Below are positions 53,414-61,967 of a stretch of 64,000 bases of DNA, piece by piece. This stretch comes from Chitinophaga pinensis. GTDB taxonomy: Bacteria; Bacteroidota; Bacteroidia; Flavobacteriales_D; Crocinitomicaceae. Where the stretch lies: contig CALPMT020000013.1 of NCBI GenBank assembly GCA_943324745.2, forward strand, positions 33,807-97,806, given 5' to 3'. The notes beneath the pieces are model-generated. The model worked only from the letters and a program-made list of their open reading frames with translations, made no database searches and was not told the DNA's origin. How positions within the stretch are numbered: position 1 is the first letter of the stretch; every line of letters starts with the position of its first letter. Position numbers and translations under genes: made by a program.

Positions 53414-56248
53414 ATGGTTAAAATACGTATTGTAACTACACTTTTCTTGAGTGTTTTCTCTTTTTTAACATTGGCGAATGTTAAACCGAAGCCAGTAATT
53501 TATCCTGAGAAAGTTGTTTATTCGAAGTATACTTCGATTCCGAGTACTATTTATTTTTCAAAAGGAAAGGAATTAGATTTTTCTCAAGTTATTTCGTTCT
53601 TGTCAAATTATTTTGAAGGAAATCAATTTTTTTCCTTGCGATTAATTGGACAACAAACAGATGAACTAGGTTATATTCATTACAGATATCAGCAATTATT
53701 AGATGATATTCCTGTTTCTTGGGCATATTATGTTGTTCATGCAAAAGACAACAAGGTAGTATCGATGAATGGATTGTTGTTTGATCGAATTGGATCAAGT
53801 TCTATTTCGTTAAATGCAGTAAAAGCATTAGAAAATGCAAAGGAATTTGTTTCTGCTAAAGAATACATGTGGGAAAATCCATTAGAGGAAAACTTATTGA
53901 AACGACAAACAGGAAATGAAACAGCTAGTTATTTACCTACACCAGAATTGATGTTTGTTGTAGATCCTTCCAAATTAGGGGAGCCTATTCGTTTAGGGTA
54001 TCAAGTAACAATTTATGCATCAAATCCACTTTCAAAACAAGCTGTTTTTGTGGATGCGATGGACGGTAAGATTATTCATTCAGAAAATTTATTACATTTC
54101 AAAGATGTAAAAGGGATAGCAAATACAGTTTATAGTGGTGTTCAGACGATTACAACGGATAGTACTAATCTAGGCTACGAATTAAAAGAATCTGGTAGAG
54201 GCAATGGTATCGAAACTTTTAACATGAAAAATAGTACGAATTTCTCCTCCTACGTCGATTTTGTAGATAAAAATAATGTGTGGGACACTACAAATATTCA
54301 AAAGGACCAATATGCAGTAGATGCACACTGGGGGGCAGAAATGACCTATGATTATTTTTTTCAAAAACATAATAGAAACAGTATCGATAATCAAGGATAT
54401 AAATTGATTAATATGGTGCATTATGGGTCTGCTTTTGGGAATGCTTATTGGGACGGTACACGCATGGTTTTTGGTGATGGTGATGGGACGAATACTAAAA
54501 ATCCATTGGTGTCATTAGACATTATTGGACACGAAATCACCCATGGTTTAACCGCTAATACTGCTAAATTAGTATCTCAAAATGAACCTGGAGCATTGAA
54601 TGAATCATTTAGTGATATTTTTGGTGCTACGATTGATTGGTATGCGCGACCAAATAAAGCGAACTGGAAAGTTGGTGATGAAATTAGTTCAATATACCGT
54701 TCATTGGAAAATCCAAATTCGACCAATCATCCAGATACCTACCAAGGAACTTTTTGGGGCAAAATGAATGATGCCGATTTTGGAGGGATACACAGTAATA
54801 ATGGTGTTCAAAATTATTGGTATTATTTACTTGTAAAAGGAGGAACAGGAACTAACGATAAAGGAAATTCGTATTCGGTAAACGGAATTGGAATGGATAA
54901 GGCAGCAGCGATCACATTCAGAAATTTAACAGTTTATATGACAAGTTTATCCAATTTTCAAGATGCGCGTTTTTATGCGATACAATCAGCAATTGATTTG
55001 TATGGTTCTTGTTCTCCTGAAGTAGAGTCGGTAACAAATGCTTGGTATGCAGTAGGAGTTGGAGAGTCGTATGTTCCAAAAATTGTAGCTGATTTCAAAA
55101 CATCTTATGGTAAATCTTGTCGTTCTTTGAGAGTAAATTTTACAAACTTAAGTAGTAATGCATTGTCATATAAATGGTACTTTGGTGATGACTCAACTTC
55201 AGTTGTTTTAAATCCTTCTCATACTTATGTTAAACCAGGAAGATATTCTGTTAAATTAGTGGTCAAATCAAGTAATGGGTGTGGTTTTATTGATTCTCTT
55301 GAGAAAAATGATTGGGTTGAAATTCATCCAATTAGCCTAGCACCAATTAAAATCGAAGCGTGTAAGAAAGATTCGCTTGTAAAGTTATTAGCGAATGTTT
55401 CAAAACCGTTAGCGTGGTATAGTTCAGGTACATCTACACTAGTTCTAGATACAAATAGTGAGTTTTTAGTAAACAATCCTGCTTTTTTGACGAGTTATTT
55501 TCTTGAAAACACACAACCTATTTCTGATAGTACATGGAAAGTTGGGGAGACTAATGTTTCTTCAAATATTGGATTTTATGCGTATACCGTACGTTATCAA
55601 ATTTTTGATGTTTTTAAACCAATAACTATAAAAACTGTATTGGTAAATGCATACACAGCTGGTGATCGTATCGTGGAATTACGCGATGCAGTAGGGAAGG
55701 TACTTCAAACAAAAACTGTAAATATTCCACTTGGTGTGAGTCGTCTGAATTTAGATTTCGATGTTGACCCCGGGGTTGATTATCAATTGGGTCTTGGAGG
55801 AAGTATTGGGAACTTATGTAGGTCTGATGTTGGAGTAAAATATCCTTATGAAATAAAAAATGTAGTTTCTATTAAAGGGAGTAATGCAGTAAATGCTGGT
55901 TTACAATTTTATTATTCTTTTTACGATTGGGAGGTTGTATCTAAGGGGTGTAAAGATGCTCGTCAAGAATACCAGGTGAAACAAAAAGAATGTGCCACAA
56001 CAGGAATTCAAAACGTATCCTTTTCTCCCACAACGATTTTTCCAAACCCTACTACTGGTTATGCGAAAATTTCAAATATTGGAGGTAGAACTTTGAGAGT
56101 GATTGATTTACGAGGAATAATAATGTTTGAAAATTTGAACAAATCTGATAATTTAGAAATAAATCTAACTACTTGGTCGCATGGAGTTTATTTAATTGAG
56201 CTTTCGAATGAGGTTGGAGTAGAAGTTCTTCGACTCGTAAAAGAATAA
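53414..56248 (+). CDS. Secreted M4 (thermolysin-like) metalloprotease with PKD and T9SS domains
   Basis: The 944-residue zinc protease has a signal peptide, an FTP/PepSY propeptide (about 40-230) and a catalytic M4 domain with HEITH at 373-377 and the third zinc ligand Glu397 in GALNESFSD. A PKD domain follows near 560-635 (YKWYFGDDSTS, HTYVKPGRYSVKL), then an adhesion-like beta region to about 860 and a type A sorting domain (TIFPNPTTGYAKI). It is exported through T9SS and matures by loss of the propeptide. It probably digests external proteins. Confidence 0.93.
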   Translation: MVKIRIVTTLFLSVFSFLTLANVKPKPVIYPEKVVYSKYTSIPSTIYFSKGKELDFSQVISFLSNYFEGNQFFSLRLIGQQTDELGYIHYRYQQLLDDIPVSWAYYVVHAKDNKVVSMNGLLFDRIGSSSISLNAVKALENAKEFVSAKEYMWENPLEENLLKRQTGNETASYLPTPELMFVVDPSKLGEPIRLGYQVTIYASNPLSKQAVFVDAMDGKIIHSENLLHFKDVKGIANTVYSGVQTITTDSTNLGYELKESGRGNGIETFNMKNSTNFSSYVDFVDKNNVWDTTNIQKDQYAVDAHWGAEMTYDYFFQKHNRNSIDNQGYKLINMVHYGSAFGNAYWDGTRMVFGDGDGTNTKNPLVSLDIIGHEITHGLTANTAKLVSQNEPGALNESFSDIFGATIDWYARPNKANWKVGDEISSIYRSLENPNSTNHPDTYQGTFWGKMNDADFGGIHSNNGVQNYWYYLLVKGGTGTNDKGNSYSVNGIGMDKAAAITFRNLTVYMTSLSNFQDARFYAIQSAIDLYGSCSPEVESVTNAWYAVGVGESYVPKIVADFKTSYGKSCRSLRVNFTNLSSNALSYKWYFGDDSTSVVLNPSHTYVKPGRYSVKLVVKSSNGCGFIDSLEKNDWVEIHPISLAPIKIEACKKDSLVKLLANVSKPLAWYSSGTSTLVLDTNSEFLVNNPAFLTSYFLENTQPISDSTWKVGETNVSSNIGFYAYTVRYQIFDVFKPITIKTVLVNAYTAGDRIVELRDAVGKVLQTKTVNIPLGVSRLNLDFDVDPGVDYQLGLGGSIGNLCRSDVGVKYPYEIKNVVSIKGSNAVNAGLQFYYSFYDWEVVSKGCKDARQEYQVKQKECATTGIQNVSFSPTTIFPNPTTGYAKISNIGGRTLRVIDLRGIIMFENLNKSDNLEINLTTWSHGVYLIELSNEVGVEVLRLVKE

Positions 56249-56301
56249 TCTTTATTGTTATTTTTTTGTTAAAATGAGTTTCATTTGAAATATTTTTATA
56301 A

Positions 56302-56317
56302 ATTTACCATGGTAAAT
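56302..56317. promoter_or_regulatory. 16-base perfect palindrome upstream of the YceI genes
   Basis: ATTTACCATGGTAAAT is fully symmetric and lies 27 bases before the first yceI-like ATG, where an operator would be placed. It suits a homodimeric repressor of MarR or Rrf2 type, but no such gene is in the window. Confidence 0.5.
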
Positions 56318-56344
56318 AAATATTCACATAATTAAAATTAAAAA

Positions 56345-56923
56345 ATGAAAAAATTAACATTAATTGCTGGTTTAGCATTTGGATTGTTCTCGTTTGTTCC
56401 AACAGATGTAACTTCATGGGGAATTGACAATGTACATTCAAGAGTTGGGTTTTCTATCAATCACTTAGGAATCAATGAAGTGTCAGGGTATTTTACAAAA
56501 TACGAATCAAAAATTACGTCTTCTAAAGAAGATTTTTCTGATGCAGTTTTTGAGTTTTCTGCTGATGTAAGTAGTGTTTCTACTGGATTTGATGGTTTAG
56601 ATGGACATTTAAAACAACCTGATATGTTTGATGCATCGGCAAATCCTAAAATTACGTTTAGAAGTGCATCTGTTATTAAAAAAGATGATAAAAACTTTGA
56701 AGTGAAAGGTGATCTAACGATCCACGGAGTGACAAAAGCAGTTACTTTAAATGCTGTAAAAAGTGCGACTATTGTTCATCCAATGTCAAAAAAGAATGTT
56801 GTTGGATTTAAATTGTCTGGAGTAATTAATCGTAAAGATTTTAAAGTTGGAGTTGAATTACCTGGTGCAGTAGCAAGTGAAGAGGTAACAATTATAGCTA
56901 ACACAGAGTTTGCTAAGAACTAA
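56345..56923 (+). CDS. YceI-family periplasmic lipid-binding protein, copy 1
   Basis: The 192-residue protein has a signal peptide (MKKLTLIAGLAFGLFSF) and a YceI lipocalin-like barrel: WGIDNVHSRVGFSINHLGINEVSGYF, DGHLKQPDMFDASANPKITF and GDLTIHGVTKAV (landmarks shortened). YceI proteins bind isoprenoid or fatty amide ligands such as polyprenyls. The second yceI-like gene follows after a 1-base gap, and a palindromic operator candidate lies just upstream. Confidence 0.93.
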   Translation: MKKLTLIAGLAFGLFSFVPTDVTSWGIDNVHSRVGFSINHLGINEVSGYFTKYESKITSSKEDFSDAVFEFSADVSSVSTGFDGLDGHLKQPDMFDASANPKITFRSASVIKKDDKNFEVKGDLTIHGVTKAVTLNAVKSATIVHPMSKKNVVGFKLSGVINRKDFKVGVELPGAVASEEVTIIANTEFAKN

Positions 56924-56924
56924 T

Positions 56925-57461
56925 ATGAAACGATTTTCAATTTCATTTGCAACGCTGTCCATTCTTTGGATGGCGTTTGCTTTTTTACCCCAAGAAAAAT
57001 TGGCGTGGAAAATAGATAAAAAATACTCGGTTAATTTTTCGAGTAAGTCAGTAGGTGGTGTGTTTAATTCATTTAAGGGTGAAGTAATCTTTGATCAAAA
57101 TAACTTCAAAGATGCTTCGTTTAAATTAACAATCGACCCAACTTCAGTAAATACTGGGAATTCGATGCAAAATGGACACATTCAACTAAAAGATTGGTTG
57201 GATTCAAAACAATATCCTTCCATAGATTTCGTTTCTAGCTCTTTTACAAAAGAAGGTGAGTCTTTTATTGTTTTTGGTGATTTAACACTTCACGGAGTGA
57301 AAAAACAGGTGAAAATACCGTTTACCTATTCGGAAGAAAAAAAGAAAGCGAAAGTGCTAGCTGCTTTTTCGTTTAATCGTTTTGATTTTGGGGTAGGAAA
57401 CCCAAAGGATGGGGTCGACTCTGTTTTAACTATAAATGTGGTAATGCCACTTAAAAAGTGA
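56925..57461 (+). CDS. YceI-family protein, copy 2
   Basis: The start is at ATG 56925 (MKRFSISFATLSILWMAF), one base after the first yceI stop. An earlier in-frame start would overlap it. The 178-residue protein has the same fold as copy 1 (WKIDKKYSVNFSSKSVGGVF, GHIQLKDWLDSKQYPSIDF, GDLTLHGVKKQV). The copies differ clearly in sequence, so the duplication is old or the genes are separate family members. A strong bidirectional terminator follows. Confidence 0.9.
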   Translation: MKRFSISFATLSILWMAFAFLPQEKLAWKIDKKYSVNFSSKSVGGVFNSFKGEVIFDQNNFKDASFKLTIDPTSVNTGNSMQNGHIQLKDWLDSKQYPSIDFVSSSFTKEGESFIVFGDLTLHGVKKQVKIPFTYSEEKKKAKVLAAFSFNRFDFGVGNPKDGVDSVLTINVVMPLKK

Positions 57462-57496
57462 AAAAAAAATGGGGTTTAAACAACCCCATTTTTTTT
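57462..57496. terminator. Bidirectional terminator between YceI and oxoamine synthase genes
   Basis: A 15-base perfect stem (TGGGGTT / AACCCCA flanked by A8 and T8) with a 5-base loop serves the converging genes on both strands. Confidence 0.9.
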
Positions 57497-57499
57497 GAA

Positions 57500-58768
57500 T
57501 TATTTTTTGTCTATTTCGACTGCTGCTAATTCATCCGATTTGTATTCGCCTGAATCTAGCTTAGATTTTAACTTTTTGAAGGTCTCTAGTGTATAATTTA
57601 CATCTTCTAAAGTATGCGCTGCAGTAGGTATGATACGTAACATGATCACATCTTTTGGAACAACAGGATAGATAACAATCGAACAGAAAATATTGTAATT
57701 CTCTCTAAGGTCATAGGTTAAATTAGTTGCTTCTGCCAATGAACCTTTCATGAAGACAGGTGTTACAGGAGAGTTTGTTGCTCCGATATCGAAACCTGCA
57801 TCTTTGAAACCAGTTTGAAGTGCATTCGTAATTTCCCAAAGTTTATTTTTCAATTCTGGACGTGTACGTAATAACTCCAAACGTTTACGAGCACCAATCG
57901 TAATTGTCATTGGTAATGCTTTTGCAAACATTTGAGAACGCATATTGTAACGTAAATATTCAACGATACTTTCGTCTGCACAAATAAATCCACCAATAGA
58001 AGACATAGATTTTGCGAATGTTCCAAACAAAACATCGATTTCATTTTGTACTCCTTGTGCTTCACCCGCACCTTGACCTGTTGCTCCAAGTGTACCGAAT
58101 CCATGTGCATCATCCACAAAAAGACGGAAGTTATATTTCCCAGATTTTCTGAATTCTACAATTTCTTTCAGTTTTCCTTGGTCACCTGCCATTCCGAAAA
58201 CACCTTCCGTGATTACTAAGACACCACCACCAGTTTGTTCTGCTAAACGTGTTGCATTACGCATTTGTTTGTCAAAACTTTCCATGTCGTTGTGTTGGAA
58301 TACAAAACGTTTTCCAGTGTGTAAGCGCATACCATCTAAAATACAAGCATGCGATTCGCTATCGTAAACGATTACGTCCGAACGATCTACTAAAGAATCA
58401 ATAGCAGAAACCATTCCTTGATATCCAAAGTTTAGAAGAATACAATCTTCTTTACCCATGAAGTCAGCTAATTCATTTTCTAATTTTTCATGTTCTGCAG
58501 TTTGACCAGTCATCATACGTGCTCCCATTGGATAGGCTAATCCGTATTCTTTCGCAGCATTTGCATCCGCTTCACGAACTTCTGGGTGATTAGCTAATCC
58601 TAAGTAATTGTTTAAAGACCAGATTAAGCATTCTTTACCTCTGAATAGCATTTTGTTACCCAATTCCCCTTCTAATTTAGGGAACGTAAAATAACCATGA
58701 ACTCCTTTAGAATATTGTCCGATTGGACCTCTATTTTTTTTGATTTTATCAAATATATCTTGTGCCAT
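57500..58768 (-). CDS. PLP-dependent alpha-oxoamine synthase (serine palmitoyltransferase-like)
   Basis: The 422-residue enzyme condenses an amino acid with acyl-CoA. PLP-binding parts include NYLGLANHPEV, the DDAHGFGTLG motif with Asp, and the Lys in FGTFAKSMSSIGGF. Bacteroidota enzymes of this type are serine palmitoyltransferases for sphingolipids or the cysteate-using enzymes for sulfonolipids (capnine). Some related genes are 2-amino-3-ketobutyrate CoA ligases. Length and overall pattern suit the lipid enzymes better, but the amino acid substrate cannot be read here. It stands alone. Confidence 0.85.
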   Translation of the reverse strand: MAQDIFDKIKKNRGPIGQYSKGVHGYFTFPKLEGELGNKMLFRGKECLIWSLNNYLGLANHPEVREADANAAKEYGLAYPMGARMMTGQTAEHEKLENELADFMGKEDCILLNFGYQGMVSAIDSLVDRSDVIVYDSESHACILDGMRLHTGKRFVFQHNDMESFDKQMRNATRLAEQTGGGVLVITEGVFGMAGDQGKLKEIVEFRKSGKYNFRLFVDDAHGFGTLGATGQGAGEAQGVQNEIDVLFGTFAKSMSSIGGFICADESIVEYLRYNMRSQMFAKALPMTITIGARKRLELLRTRPELKNKLWEITNALQTGFKDAGFDIGATNSPVTPVFMKGSLAEATNLTYDLRENYNIFCSIVIYPVVPKDVIMLRIIPTAAHTLEDVNYTLETFKKLKSKLDSGEYKSDELAAVEIDKK

Positions 58769-58937
58769 AATTGCAGTGTTTACTTAGTATGAAACAAATG
58801 TTAATTACTGCGAATTTAAGGAGATTTTACATTGATTTTAGGGACTTCCATTCTTTTTATTAACAGCTAAGGTTCATAAAATAGTGATTTGTGTACTTCA
58901 AAGGAATGTTGAAAGCAATTAGCATTGTTGAATTCTT

Positions 58938-58945
58938 TATATTTG
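58938..58945 (+). promoter_or_regulatory. Candidate -7 box (TATATTTG) for ychF
   Basis: A TAnnTTTG match 16 bases before the ychF ATG. A TTG at 58909 lies too far upstream for a good -33 element. Confidence 0.45.
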
Positions 58946-58961
58946 CACAAAATTTTATACA

Positions 58962-60059
58962 ATGGCTTTAAAATGTGGAATTGTAGGTTTGCCAAATGTT
59001 GGTAAATCCACCTTGTTTAATTGTTTGTCGAACGCGAAAGCACAATCCGCAAACTTTCCTTTTTGTACAATCGAACCAAACGTTGGTACGATATCTGTTC
59101 CAGATCCACGTTTAGAGGTATTAGAAGAAATTGTAACTCCTGAAAGAGTAGTCCCAACAACCATGGAGATTGTAGATATTGCTGGTTTAGTAAAAGGTGC
59201 ATCTAAAGGCGAGGGGCTTGGTAATCAATTCTTAGCAAATATTCGTGAAACGGATGCAATCATCCATGTTTTACGTTGTTTTGACGATGGAAATATTATT
59301 CACGTGGATGGTTCTGTTAACCCAATAAGAGATAAAGAGGTTATTGATATTGAACTTCAATTAAAAGATTTTGAAACGATTGAAAAACGAATCCAAGCTT
59401 TATCAAAAAGTTTGAAAACAGGTGATAAAGATATTTTAAAAGAAAACGAAATTGCGCACAGAATCAAGGAGCATTTAGAAAAAGGACTTTCCGTACGTGC
59501 AATGGAGTTTGATGAAAAAGAGATTGAATTTGTAAATAAATTTCAATTGATTACTTCAAAACCAGTTCTTTATTTATGTAATGTGGATGAATCTTCCGTG
59601 AAGTCTGGAAATAAATACGTGGACCAAGTAAGAGAAAACGTAAAAGCAGAAAACGCAGAAGTTTTAGTAATTGGTGCAAAAATTGAAGCTGATATTACAG
59701 AGTTAGAAACGTATGACGAACGTCAAATGTTTTTGGAAGAATTAGGATTAGAAGAGCCAGGAGTAAATCGCTTGATTCGTTCTGCTTATTCCTTATTGAA
59801 CCTACAAACGTATTTTACCTGTGGTGTAAAAGAAGTGAGAGCTTGGACGATTACTAAAGGAATGACAGCGCCTCAAGCAGCTAGTGTTATTCATACCGAT
59901 TTTGAAAAAGGTTTTATTCGAGCTGAAGTGATGAAGTATATCGATTATACAACATTGAAATCAGAAGCTGCTGTGAAAGATGCAGGTAAATTTAAAGTAG
60001 AAGGAAAAGAATACATTGTTGAAGATGGTGATATCATGCATTTTAGATTTAACGTATAA
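58962..60059 (+). CDS. ychF: Redox-regulated ATPase YchF
   Basis: The 365-residue Obg-family P-loop ATPase has GLPNVGKSTLFNCLS (Walker A), FCTIEPNVGTISVPDPR, DIAGLVKGASKGEGLGNQFLANIRE and a C-terminal TGS domain (TCGVKEVRAWTI, GDIMHFRFNV). YchF prefers ATP over GTP because it lacks the usual NKxD, having LCNVDE here. It modulates ribosome-related and oxidative stress responses. It is full length. A terminator and short repeat follow. Confidence 0.96.
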   Translation: MALKCGIVGLPNVGKSTLFNCLSNAKAQSANFPFCTIEPNVGTISVPDPRLEVLEEIVTPERVVPTTMEIVDIAGLVKGASKGEGLGNQFLANIRETDAIIHVLRCFDDGNIIHVDGSVNPIRDKEVIDIELQLKDFETIEKRIQALSKSLKTGDKDILKENEIAHRIKEHLEKGLSVRAMEFDEKEIEFVNKFQLITSKPVLYLCNVDESSVKSGNKYVDQVRENVKAENAEVLVIGAKIEADITELETYDERQMFLEELGLEEPGVNRLIRSAYSLLNLQTYFTCGVKEVRAWTITKGMTAPQAASVIHTDFEKGFIRAEVMKYIDYTTLKSEAAVKDAGKFKVEGKEYIVEDGDIMHFRFNV

Positions 60060-60064
60060 ATAAA

Positions 60065-60094
60065 GCGACGTGTGACGAAGTGACGAGTGACGAT
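60065..60094 (+). repeat. Tandem GTGACGA heptads after ychF
   Basis: Three GTGACGA units at 60072-60078, 60080-60086 and 60087-60093, with a degenerate unit before them. It lies between the ychF stop and its terminator. No function is visible. Confidence 0.7.
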
Positions 60095-60101
60095 TTTAAC
60101 A

Positions 60102-60147
60102 AATAAAAAAATCCCGAATCAAAAAAATGATTCGGGATTTTTTTATT
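60102..60147. terminator. Bidirectional terminator after ychF
   Basis: Two 20-base arms (60102-60121 and 60128-60147) are perfectly complementary around an A6 loop. The core is TCCCGAATCA, flanked by A and T runs. Confidence 0.92.
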
Positions 60148-60183
60148 GTATGAATTATAAGTTAGATTTTTTGAGGTAGATAA

Positions 60184-60230
60184 AAAATTAAATTCCGGAT
60201 CGTACTAAAGTACATGACGGATTTAATTTT
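60184..60230 (-). terminator. AT-rich hairpin, likely terminator for the DUF2795 gene
   Basis: Arms 60184-60197 and 60218-60230 pair except for one bulged base, and an inner GTACT/AGTAC stem (60202-60213) extends the structure. On the minus strand a T run follows. It lies 41 bases beyond the DUF2795 stop. Confidence 0.6.
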
Positions 60231-60271
60231 GAAATCGAACAAAGAAAAAGCAACTTATATAATTCCTTCAA

Positions 60272-60493
60272 TTAATATTCGTCTTCGTTGAATAGGAAAT
60301 CATCCTTCGAAGGATAATCTGGCCAAATTTCTTCAATACTTTCGTAAACATCACCTTCGTCTTCTAAGTCTTGTAAGTTTTCTACAACTTCTAATGGAGC
60401 TCCGTGACGAATAGCGAAATCGATTAATTCGTCTTTAGATGCTGGCCAAGGCGCATCTTCTAAATACGATGCTAATTCTAATGTCCAATACAT
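60272..60493 (-). CDS. DUF2795 family small acidic protein
   Basis: The 73-residue protein matches the DUF2795 pattern: MYWTLELASYLEDAPWPASKDELIDFAIRHGAP with the WPAxKxELI block (cited in part), then an acidic tail (DLEDEGDVYESIEEIWPDYPSKDDFLFNEDEY, cited in part). This family is common and highly conserved in Bacteroidota and has no known function. It has its own promoter-like box and terminator, so it is probably a single-gene unit. Confidence 0.88.
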   Translation of the reverse strand: MYWTLELASYLEDAPWPASKDELIDFAIRHGAPLEVVENLQDLEDEGDVYESIEEIWPDYPSKDDFLFNEDEY

Positions 60494-60526
60494 AATATAC
60501 TAGTTTAGTTCGTTTAATTTTTTGCA

Positions 60527-60534
60527 CAAAAGTA
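60527..60534 (-). promoter_or_regulatory. Candidate -7 box (TACTTTTG) for the DUF2795 gene
   Basis: A full TAnnTTTG match on the minus strand, 33 bases upstream of the DUF2795 ATG. Confidence 0.45.
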
Positions 60535-60608
60535 ATTTTATTTTGATAACATCAAAATTTTTAGAGATAATCTATTTGTTATTTTTTTTGAACAACTAGA
60601 TTAATATG

Positions 60609-61157
60609 TTAATATCTTGGTTTCCAAGGCTGTTCTGTAGCAGATAAATCTTGAGATAATTTGCGTGATAACACAAAAAGGTAATCACTTAATCGATTCA
60701 AATATTTTAATATAATAGGGTCTACTGGACTAGCTTCGTTAAGGTTGTCTGTTATACGTTCAGCTCTTCTGCATACACATCGTGCAATGTGACAATAAGA
60801 AACAGTGGTATGACCACCTGGTAGTACAAAAAACTTCATTTCTGGTAGTTGAGCATCCATATCATCAATACAGTTTTCTAAATAGACAACATCCTCTTCT
60901 GAAATTTCAGGCAATTTCATGTTGTTAGTTTCTGGATCTGCTGCTAACAAGGATCCTAAAGTAAACAAACGGTCTTGTACCTCGATTAACTGTGTAACAT
61001 AGTTTGGATTAATTTCTTGATCACGAATTAATCCGATGTGTGCATTTAATTCGTCAACAGTACCGTAAGATTCAATTCTTAAAGCATGTTTTGGAACACG
61101 TGTTCCACCTATTAATTGCGTTGTTCCTGTATCTCCTTTTTTTGTGTAAACCTTCAT
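60609..61157 (-). CDS. Cob(I)yrinic acid a,c-diamide adenosyltransferase (PduO type)
   Basis: The 182-residue protein adenosylates cob(I)alamin with ATP to make coenzyme B12. Motifs of the PduO-type family are the N-terminal ATP loop KKGDTGTTQLIGG, RIESYGTVDELNAHIG, and CRRAERITDNLNE near 135. B12 use is common in Bacteroidota (for example methylmalonyl-CoA mutase), but no B12-dependent enzyme or transporter gene is in the window. It follows the methyltransferase gene by one base. Confidence 0.94.
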   Translation of the reverse strand: MKVYTKKGDTGTTQLIGGTRVPKHALRIESYGTVDELNAHIGLIRDQEINPNYVTQLIEVQDRLFTLGSLLAADPETNNMKLPEISEEDVVYLENCIDDMDAQLPEMKFFVLPGGHTTVSYCHIARCVCRRAERITDNLNEASPVDPIILKYLNRLSDYLFVLSRKLSQDLSATEQPWKPRY

Positions 61158-61158
61158 G

Positions 61159-61938
61159 TTATAAACTAGTTAGTACGTTTTTTAAACGTATGATAAAGTG
61201 TTCTTTTTCTTTTCCTTTCTTTGGGATTAATATTCCCATTTTAAATAGATCCATCGATAAATGAAAGTCGCTGGAGTTTTTTAATTGTATCCATGTTTCA
61301 AACATATCCTTACTCCATCGTATGTCATCGAGTACAAAAATAGTCTCATCGTGACTAAATTCATTTAATTTATTTAAATATCTGATTAAAGATTCCCCAC
61401 GATGGTCTCCGTCGATATAGATGAGGTCGAAAGTGTTTGATTCTAAATTATTTAATGCCTCGTCGAATGTGTTTGTAATGTATTGTATGTTTTTAGAAGC
61501 TACATTCTTTTTTGCGATTTCTTGCGTTTCGCTGCAACCGTCAATACTAATAATCTTCGCTAATGGATTTCCGTTTTGTAGATGAAATGTTCCAATACCG
61601 AGGTTCGTGCCTAATTCAAGGATTTTTTTTGGTTGATAATGTGCACTCAACTGATAAAGTAATTGAGCATAGGTTCCTTTGCAACTTGCATTTTTGTAGG
61701 TTTCTGAAACGGTACGTTGCTCTTTCATTTTTTTTGAGCCAGCACCAAAGTCTTGCGTATGTAAAAGTGTTTTGTTCGCTACGATGGATTTTTTTAAGTG
61801 CTTGAATTTCTGTTGGAAATCGCTTGAAAGGTTTATTCTTAAGCAGCAATCTACAAAATCATACACAAAGGGTGAATGAATTTGGTGTCGACCTTGGGCT
61901 TTTCGAATGTAATTAATATATTCGCGTAACAAATGCAT
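61159..61938 (-). CDS. Class I SAM-dependent methyltransferase
   Basis: The 259-residue protein has a Rossmann-type SAM site: ILELGTNLGIGTFHL (motif I, about 115-129), IISIDGCSE, NTFDLIYIDGDHRG and FVLDDIRWSKDM, similar to O-methyltransferase-like/DUF-type enzymes acting on small molecules. An N-terminal segment (HLLREYINYIRKAQGRHQIHSPFVYDF) is characteristic of a Bacteroidota subgroup. The substrate is unknown. It is 29 bases from the divergent DUF4301 gene and precedes the adenosyltransferase gene in an operon. Confidence 0.88.
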   Translation of the reverse strand: MHLLREYINYIRKAQGRHQIHSPFVYDFVDCCLRINLSSDFQQKFKHLKKSIVANKTLLHTQDFGAGSKKMKEQRTVSETYKNASCKGTYAQLLYQLSAHYQPKKILELGTNLGIGTFHLQNGNPLAKIISIDGCSETQEIAKKNVASKNIQYITNTFDEALNNLESNTFDLIYIDGDHRGESLIRYLNKLNEFSHDETIFVLDDIRWSKDMFETWIQLKNSSDFHLSMDLFKMGILIPKKGKEKEHFIIRLKNVLTSL

Positions 61939-61967
61939 AGTGCAAATTAATAAAAAAGGATCGTAGA

